A DNA stretch of 18,287 nt from JBFGJH01 sp041586155 (GTDB lineage: Bacteria > Actinomycetota > Acidimicrobiia > Spongiisociales > JAENVV01), in contig JBFHAT010000048.1 in the NCBI GenBank assembly GCA_041586155.1, positions 1 through 18,287 on the forward strand. The letters are read 5' to 3'. Of this stretch, positions 14,656 through 18,287 are shown piece after piece. The notes below the pieces were generated by a model. The model saw only the letters and a list, made by a program, of their open reading frames with translations, ran no database searches and was not told where the DNA came from. Numbering within the stretch: position 1 is the first letter of the stretch; each line of letters begins with the position of its first letter. Both the position numbers and the translations under genes were made by a program.

Positions 14656-14807
14656 ACCCCTTAAAGGTCTCAGGATCCAGGTCGCGTGACAAGGGCGGGA
14701 ATCCAAGCCCGGACCAGCTGGAAGGCTTGGGTCGGGTTTGGACGTGACCCGTAGCGGGTAGGAGTGTCCGTGGCGGCACCGCCGCCCCTCGACAGAAAGG
14801 ACATCTC

Positions 14808-14948
14808 ATGGCTGGGATCACCACAGGCGGACTGTTGGTCATTGTTGGCATCCTGGTGGCGATCTTCGGCAGCACCTTCTGGGGCATCGTCATCGCCCTC
14901 GTCGGCTTGGTCGCATTCGGCGGCTTCGCCAAGGGCAAGTGGTACTGA
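14808..14948 (+). CDS. 46-residue membrane protein
   Basis: A very small gene: ATG 14808, TGA 14946-14948, with AGAAAGGA (14794-14801) at good spacing. The product begins MAGITTGGLL, has two hydrophobic stretches (about residues 9-20 and 24-38) and ends with the basic, aromatic tail GGFAKGKWY. Gly recurs every 4-7 residues, suggesting tight helix packing. I do not recognise a named family. It is divergent from the sigma factor gene, 152 nt away, and followed by its own terminator, which argues for a real, separately expressed gene. Confidence 0.7.
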   Translation: MAGITTGGLLVIVGILVAIFGSTFWGIVIALVGLVAFGGFAKGKWY

Positions 14949-14997
14949 GACCCGTACCGCACACCACCGAAATCTTCCACCGCTCCCACCCACAGGA

Positions 14998-15034
14998 CGA
15001 GAAGGCGGCTCCGACGGCACGGGCCGCCTTCTCG
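14998..15034 (+). terminator. Hairpin terminator after the 46-residue membrane protein
   Basis: A perfect 12-bp stem (14998-15009 with 15023-15034), 13-nt loop, followed by TTATCT. It lies 49 nt after the small gene's stop and before the DUF1059 gene. Confidence 0.75.
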
Positions 15035-15101
15035 TTATCTGGCGCGCCACGAGGTCGGCTCCGGTACCCTCGAATCAGGGAGTACGGAAAGGAGCCTCTC
15101 G

Positions 15102-15269
15102 ATGGCCTATTCAGTGACGTGCGCAGATACCGGTGCAGATTGTCCCGGTCACTTCAAGACCGAGACCAAAGATGAACTCGTCGACCATCTGAAACTCCAC
15201 GTGGACGCCAGCCACCCGGGGCTGGAGCTCTCGGCGGACCAGGTCGACGCGCTGGTCAAGGTCCACTGA
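15102..15269 (+). CDS. DUF1059 family protein
   Basis: A 55-residue protein, full length for DUF1059. The start MAYSVTCADTGADCPG gives C7 and C14. 'DELVDHLKLHVDASHPG' supplies H29, H33 and H38, and the end 'LSADQVDALVKVH' is typical. The Cys and His spacing resembles a small zinc-binding fold, although the family's function is not established. AAAGGAG (15088-15094) fixes the start. A terminator follows directly. Confidence 0.9.
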   Translation: MAYSVTCADTGADCPGHFKTETKDELVDHLKLHVDASHPGLELSADQVDALVKVH

Positions 15270-15275
15270 ACGCGA

Positions 15276-15310
15276 CAGAAGGGCCCTCTCCCCCGAGCCG
15301 GGCCCTTCTG
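15276..15310 (+). terminator. Hairpin terminator after the DUF1059 gene
   Basis: A perfect 11-bp stem (15276-15286 with 15300-15310), 13-nt loop, 6 nt after the stop codon. No T-tract. Confidence 0.75.
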
Positions 15311-15554
15311 CCTGCTACCAGCCCCACCCCACGGCCGGTTCGGACTCTGCCGTCGAAAGGAACGTGCCGGCGTGGGATTGGGACTGCTCATCAACGTCGC
15401 CCCGTCGCGGCGTGCATGCGGAACAGACAACGCAATGCGGCAACGGGGCGCCCGATGACATCGCCGTCGACGATATGCGAGACGGCGGGCTGCAACCAGG
15501 GCCGTTCGGCCCGAACATCAGGTGCGGCCGACCGTTGACGGGTCGCGCGCTCGT
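15311..15554. other. Intergenic stretch without a supported gene
   Basis: Between the DUF1059 terminator and the end of the converging SGNH gene I see no convincing gene. A weak 5-bp hairpin (15499-15512) might end the leftward transcript. An open frame from GTG 15367 has a fair ribosome site but implausible composition and runs into the SGNH gene. Confidence 0.5.
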
Positions 15555-16568
15555 TCACTCGGGAGGAAGCGCCCAATCGTCGGCGATCATCGGGTACAGG
15601 TGATCGACCAAATAGATCGCCCCGGCCGTCGTGTAATGGACTCCGTCGTCGAGACGCATATCCACCACTTCACCGTCGCTGTTGGGCAGGAACTCGGCGT
15701 ACCCGCCATCCGGGCCGGTGAAGATCGGCTCGGCCGGGAAGAACGTCACCATCGGGTGATCGGCGGCCACCTCCTCGTACACGCGGTTCATCAGATCGAT
15801 GCGCGGTTGGAAGGTGTCCGACTCGACGACGGGAAGGCCCATCCAATAAACCCACCGCCCCTGCTCCACGAGCAGCGTCATGACTTCATCGACGCGGCGC
15901 CGGTACTCGGCCTCCCACTCGGGTGTGCCCAAGTCGATCCAGGTGTTCTCGTCGACGTAGATGGCCTGACCGTCATTGCCTCCGAAGTAGAGCACCACCA
16001 CATCGGGGTCGAGTTCCTCGCCGACCCGACGTAGCCGCTCCGGCCAGTCGATGAAGTCGGGCCTGCTCAGACCTGACTCGAACTCGTAGACCACCTCGCT
16101 TTCGACAAGGCCCGACTCGCCCAAGCGGTTCTGCAACATCGGGCCGAATTGCCCGACCATCGAGTCGCCACCGATGTACATGACGAGTGGGTCGTCGACG
16201 GAAACCTGGCGCCGCTCCGGCAAGCCCGGGACTGCGGTTGTGGGAATAACGGGTGTGGCCGGAGCCGGTGGCGGCTGCGCCACCTCTGGTTCGGCTGCCT
16301 CGGCTCGTCCCAGCAGCTCGTCGATGGCGGCCCGTGGCCTGTCCAGCCGCAGCGCATGACTGATCGCGTAGATGGGCTCGGCCAAAGCCAGGGTGGTGGT
16401 GCGCACCCAGCCCTGCTCCTGGCGCTGAGCCGTGCGGCGGATGTCCTCGGCGTTGACCAGCAGCCCCAACAGCAGAGCAACCACCACCACCACGATCACA
16501 TGCCCCGCCGGCCAGCGTTCATGACGGTGGGAGGAAGGCTGCAAGGGAGGCTTGGGCGTGACCGTCAT
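15555..16568 (-). CDS. Membrane-anchored SGNH/GDSL-like hydrolase (DUF459-like)
   Basis: A 337-residue protein with a short cytosolic tail, one membrane helix (about residues 22-40), a Pro/Ala-rich linker (92-118) and an extracytoplasmic SGNH domain. The blocks are visible: I, 'YIGGDSMVGQFG' with nucleophile S136; III, 'VLYFGGNDGQ' with N198; V, 'DDGVHYTTAGA' with D308 and H311. SGNH proteins beside MBOAT acyltransferases transfer or remove acyl groups on surface polysaccharides. The start codon overlaps the MBOAT stop by 1 nt (TGATG), so the two are coupled. ATG 16568 is preferred because longer in-frame forms lie inside the MBOAT gene. The acyl group and glycan are unknown. Confidence 0.9.
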   Translation of the reverse strand: MTVTPKPPLQPSSHRHERWPAGHVIVVVVVALLLGLLVNAEDIRRTAQRQEQGWVRTTTLALAEPIYAISHALRLDRPRAAIDELLGRAEAAEPEVAQPPPAPATPVIPTTAVPGLPERRQVSVDDPLVMYIGGDSMVGQFGPMLQNRLGESGLVESEVVYEFESGLSRPDFIDWPERLRRVGEELDPDVVVLYFGGNDGQAIYVDENTWIDLGTPEWEAEYRRRVDEVMTLLVEQGRWVYWMGLPVVESDTFQPRIDLMNRVYEEVAADHPMVTFFPAEPIFTGPDGGYAEFLPNSDGEVVDMRLDDGVHYTTAGAIYLVDHLYPMIADDWALPPE

Positions 16569-17974
16569 CAGAACTGGAAGTAGATGAAAGGGGCGACGCC
16601 TTCGGGTCCGAAGCCGTCGAGGACGAGCAGGAACACTCCGAGGCCGAGCGCAGTCGCAACGGGCCCAAGCTGGCTGAGCCGAGCGTGCAGAGCGACCTTG
16701 AAATCGGTGGGGAAGTATTGGACGAGGATGCCGGCAACGATCAGCGCCAACACAACAGGGGTGACCGCCGGCGCCGGGCCCCAATCGCCGAGGCGGAGGA
16801 GTATCTCGCCGGCCGTGCTCATCGAGTCCGCCCGGAACAGGATCCAGCCGAGACACACGAGATGGAAGGTCACGAACCGGGCGCGGGCGCGGCCCCATGG
16901 TGAGTCGAGGGCGTTCGGTCGCACCTCCGCTCGCCATCTTTCCCAGGCGAGGAGCGCCCCGTGGTACGCGCCCCAGATGACGAACGTCCAGGCGGCGCCA
17001 TGCCAGAGGCCACCCAACAGCATGGTGAGCATCAGGTTGCGGTAGTTGAGGAGTCGACTGCCCCGGCTGCCTCCCAGCGGGATGTAGAGGTAGTCACGCA
17101 GCCAGCGACTCAGCGTCATGTGCCAGCGGCGCCAGAAGTCGCCGATCGACACGGCGACATAGGGGTTGTCGAAGTTGTCCGGGAACCGGAACCCCATCAA
17201 GACCGCCACGCCGATGGCGATGTCGGTGTAGCCGGAGAAGTCGGCATAGATCTGTACGGCGTAGCCGTATACGGCGACCAGTACCTCTAGTGCCGTGAAC
17301 TGAGACGGAGCGGCGAAGACGGGGTCGACGATCGCGCCGGCGAGAGTGTTGGCGACGACCACCTTCTTGAACAGCCCGCCGGCGATGAGAGTGAACCCCC
17401 GCATCGCCGGCACCGCCCGCGGGTCTTTGCGCTCACCGAGCTGAGGCAGAAACTCGGAGCTGCGGACGATCGGCCCGGCGACGAGCTGAGGAAAGAACGC
17501 CAGGTAGACGGCGAAGTCCAGGAGCGGAGCCTGCGCCTGCTTGCCCCGGTAGATGTCGATCACGTACGAAAGCGCCTGGAACGTGAAGAACGAGATCCCC
17601 ACTGGCAGGGTGATGCGAAGCAGCGGCACCGGCAGGTCGATGCCGAAGCGAGCGAAGAAATTGATCAGCGACGTGGCGAAGAACCCGTAGTACTTGAACC
17701 AGGCCAGTAGCCCCAGATTGGCGGCCACACCTGCGGTCAGCGCAGCTCGGCGGCTCGACTCGTTGGTCGCCCGGGTCATCGCTCCGGCCGACGCCTGGTT
17801 CAAAAGGGTCGACAAGATGATGAGCCCGACGAACCGCCAATCCCACGCCCCATAAAAGACATACGAGGCGACGAGCATGAAGCCCTTCCAGGCTTGCCGG
17901 TGGGGCAGCAGCAGCCAGTTGGCGGTCAGCACCACCACGAAGAAGATGGCGAACTGGATGGTGGGAAATAGCAC
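16568..17974 (-). CDS. MBOAT family membrane-bound O-acyltransferase (AlgI/DltB-like)
   Basis: A 468-residue polytopic membrane protein. It has the AlgI/DltB pattern: 'WFKYYGFF' (92-99), 'LPVGISFFTFQALSYVID' (133-150), 'FFPQLVAGPIVR' (160-171), 'IYADFSGYTDIAIGVAVLMGFRFPDNFDNPY', then 'DFWRRWHMTLSRWLRDYLYIPLGGS' with H285 and 'GGLWHGAAWTFVIWGAYHG' with the catalytic H325. It moves an acyl group from the cytosolic side to an acceptor outside, with the SGNH partner encoded next. GTG 17974 is chosen because the protein then begins VLFPTIQFAIFF, typical of the family; GAGG lies about 10 nt upstream. The longer reading frame to 18109 adds 45 Gly/Arg-rich residues that do not fit. Confidence 0.94.
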   Translation of the reverse strand: MLFPTIQFAIFFVVVLTANWLLLPHRQAWKGFMLVASYVFYGAWDWRFVGLIILSTLLNQASAGAMTRATNESSRRAALTAGVAANLGLLAWFKYYGFFATSLINFFARFGIDLPVPLLRITLPVGISFFTFQALSYVIDIYRGKQAQAPLLDFAVYLAFFPQLVAGPIVRSSEFLPQLGERKDPRAVPAMRGFTLIAGGLFKKVVVANTLAGAIVDPVFAAPSQFTALEVLVAVYGYAVQIYADFSGYTDIAIGVAVLMGFRFPDNFDNPYVAVSIGDFWRRWHMTLSRWLRDYLYIPLGGSRGSRLLNYRNLMLTMLLGGLWHGAAWTFVIWGAYHGALLAWERWRAEVRPNALDSPWGRARARFVTFHLVCLGWILFRADSMSTAGEILLRLGDWGPAPAVTPVVLALIVAGILVQYFPTDFKVALHARLSQLGPVATALGLGVFLLVLDGFGPEGVAPFIYFQF

Positions 17975-18003
17975 GTGACCAGGACCTCGACGGGGCCCGG
18001 CGA

Positions 18004-18033
18004 TGCTAACGGAGCCCAACAGCCCTGGGGCAA
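18004..18033 (-). promoter_or_regulatory. Candidate promoter of the MBOAT-SGNH operon
   Basis: On the minus strand TTGCCC (18028-18033, 4/6) and TTAGCA (18004-18009) are 18 nt apart, giving a leader of about 20-25 nt before GTG 17974. The match is weak and other promoters further right are possible. Confidence 0.3.
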
Positions 18034-18052
18034 GGAATCCACCAGGCAGCAA

Positions 18053-18075
18053 CCCCCACCCCCTTACCCCAGCCC
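18053..18075 (-). other. G-quadruplex motif upstream of the MBOAT gene
   Basis: The minus strand carries four G-runs of 3, 4, 5 and 5 separated by loops of 2, 3 and 1 nt (CT, TAA, T). This meets the standard G4 pattern with very short loops. It is about 80-100 nt upstream of the MBOAT start. Confidence 0.5.
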
Positions 18076-18161
18076 ACCTACCGGCGGCCTGCGGTAACCC
18101 TCCGCGCACTCAACACTGGGGGGACTATCCCAGAACGCTCGCAAGCCCAGCGTCCATAGAC

Positions 18162-18180
18162 GCGTTTGCCAAGCAAACGC
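18162..18180. repeat. 8-bp hairpin
   Basis: GCGTTTGC (18162-18169) and GCAAACGC (18173-18180) form a perfect stem with a 3-nt loop. It lies next to the larger inverted repeat at 18184-18280 and may be part of the same structured element or a terminator of an unseen gene to the right or left. Confidence 0.5.
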
Positions 18181-18183
18181 ACC

Positions 18184-18280
18184 GCGGCCGACCGGCGTCT
18201 GTTTGGGTCCGGTGCGAAAGCCGGAACCACATCCTGAACCAGCTGCGCGGCGGCGAGAGGCCGGACCCAAAGTCGGCCGC
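18184..18280. repeat. Interrupted long inverted repeat
   Basis: The right arm is 20 continuous nt (18261-18280). It pairs with 18202-18212 (11 bp) and 18184-18192 (9 bp); a 9-nt insert (18193-18201) interrupts only the left arm. Inside, 18219-18224 can pair with 18239-18244 (6 bp, one G-T wobble). No open frame of normal composition covers it. It could be a structured RNA, a leader element or a DNA site; the window ends too soon to decide. Confidence 0.55.
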
Positions 18281-18287
18281 CCAAGAA

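Noticed and set aside
15367..15603. Possible 79-residue gene from GTG 15367 with an upstream GAAAGGAA
   Set aside because: Composition is atypical, no family resemblance, and it runs 49 nt into the end of the SGNH gene on the other strand.
18064..18284. Short minus-strand open frames upstream of the MBOAT gene
   Set aside because: Arg/Gly/Pro-rich, no good ribosome site, and they cover the inverted repeats and the G4 motif.

Overview
The window reads as chromosomal DNA from a GC-rich Actinomycetota. The evidence is F420/flavin-type luciferase-like oxidoreductases (two), a Rho_N-type 'plasmid stabilization' protein common in actinobacteria, ECF-sigma/anti-sigma logic, actinobacterial lipoprotein linkers, and genes whose -10 box sits 6-7 nt before the start codon, as in leaderless actinobacterial mRNAs. 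A placement in or near the Acidimicrobiia is a guess from gene style only. I see no rRNA, tRNA, CRISPR array, phage gene, transposase or integrase.

Layout. 1-1120: a MarR-family regulator (-) divergent from a SnoaL-like cyclase (+), with a near-perfect 20-bp palindrome between them that overlaps both promoters. 1121-2149: an LLM-family oxidoreductase (-). 2250-2653: a small secreted lipoprotein (-) whose start and lipobox lie in different frames. 2805-5186: a rightward run of a small Rho_N-containing protein, an FGD-like LLM oxidoreductase and a PhyH-type Fe(II)/2-oxoglutarate dioxygenase, closed by a terminator. 5337-6926: a CPA2 cation/proton antiporter with a TrkA-N domain (-). 7039-8803: xylose isomerase and a small secreted protein (+). 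8939-13177: a sugar ABC importer operon transcribed leftward as binding protein, permease, permease, with a strong hairpin between the binding protein and the permeases and no ATPase gene. 13308-14655: an ECF sigma factor and a membrane protein that may be its anti-sigma partner, overlapping by 8 nt (-). 14808-15269: two very small genes (+), a 46-residue membrane protein and a DUF1059 protein, each followed by a terminator. 15555-17974: an MBOAT O-acyltransferase and an SGNH/GDSL-like protein, translationally coupled (-), probably modifying a surface glycan. 17975-18287: no convincing gene, but a G-quadruplex motif and a large interrupted inverted repeat.

How it works together: the centre is a carbohydrate module (import by the ABC system, isomerisation by XylA), although their linkage is only by position and the transported sugar is not known. 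The rest are separate housekeeping, redox and envelope functions. Nothing here is clearly a new system. The features most worth following are the recurrent leaderless-start signature, the oversized ABC permeases (a TM-rich N-terminal extension in one, an extracytoplasmic insertion in the other), the unusual sigma/anti-sigma pair, the frameshifted lipoprotein and the structured, non-coding right end.
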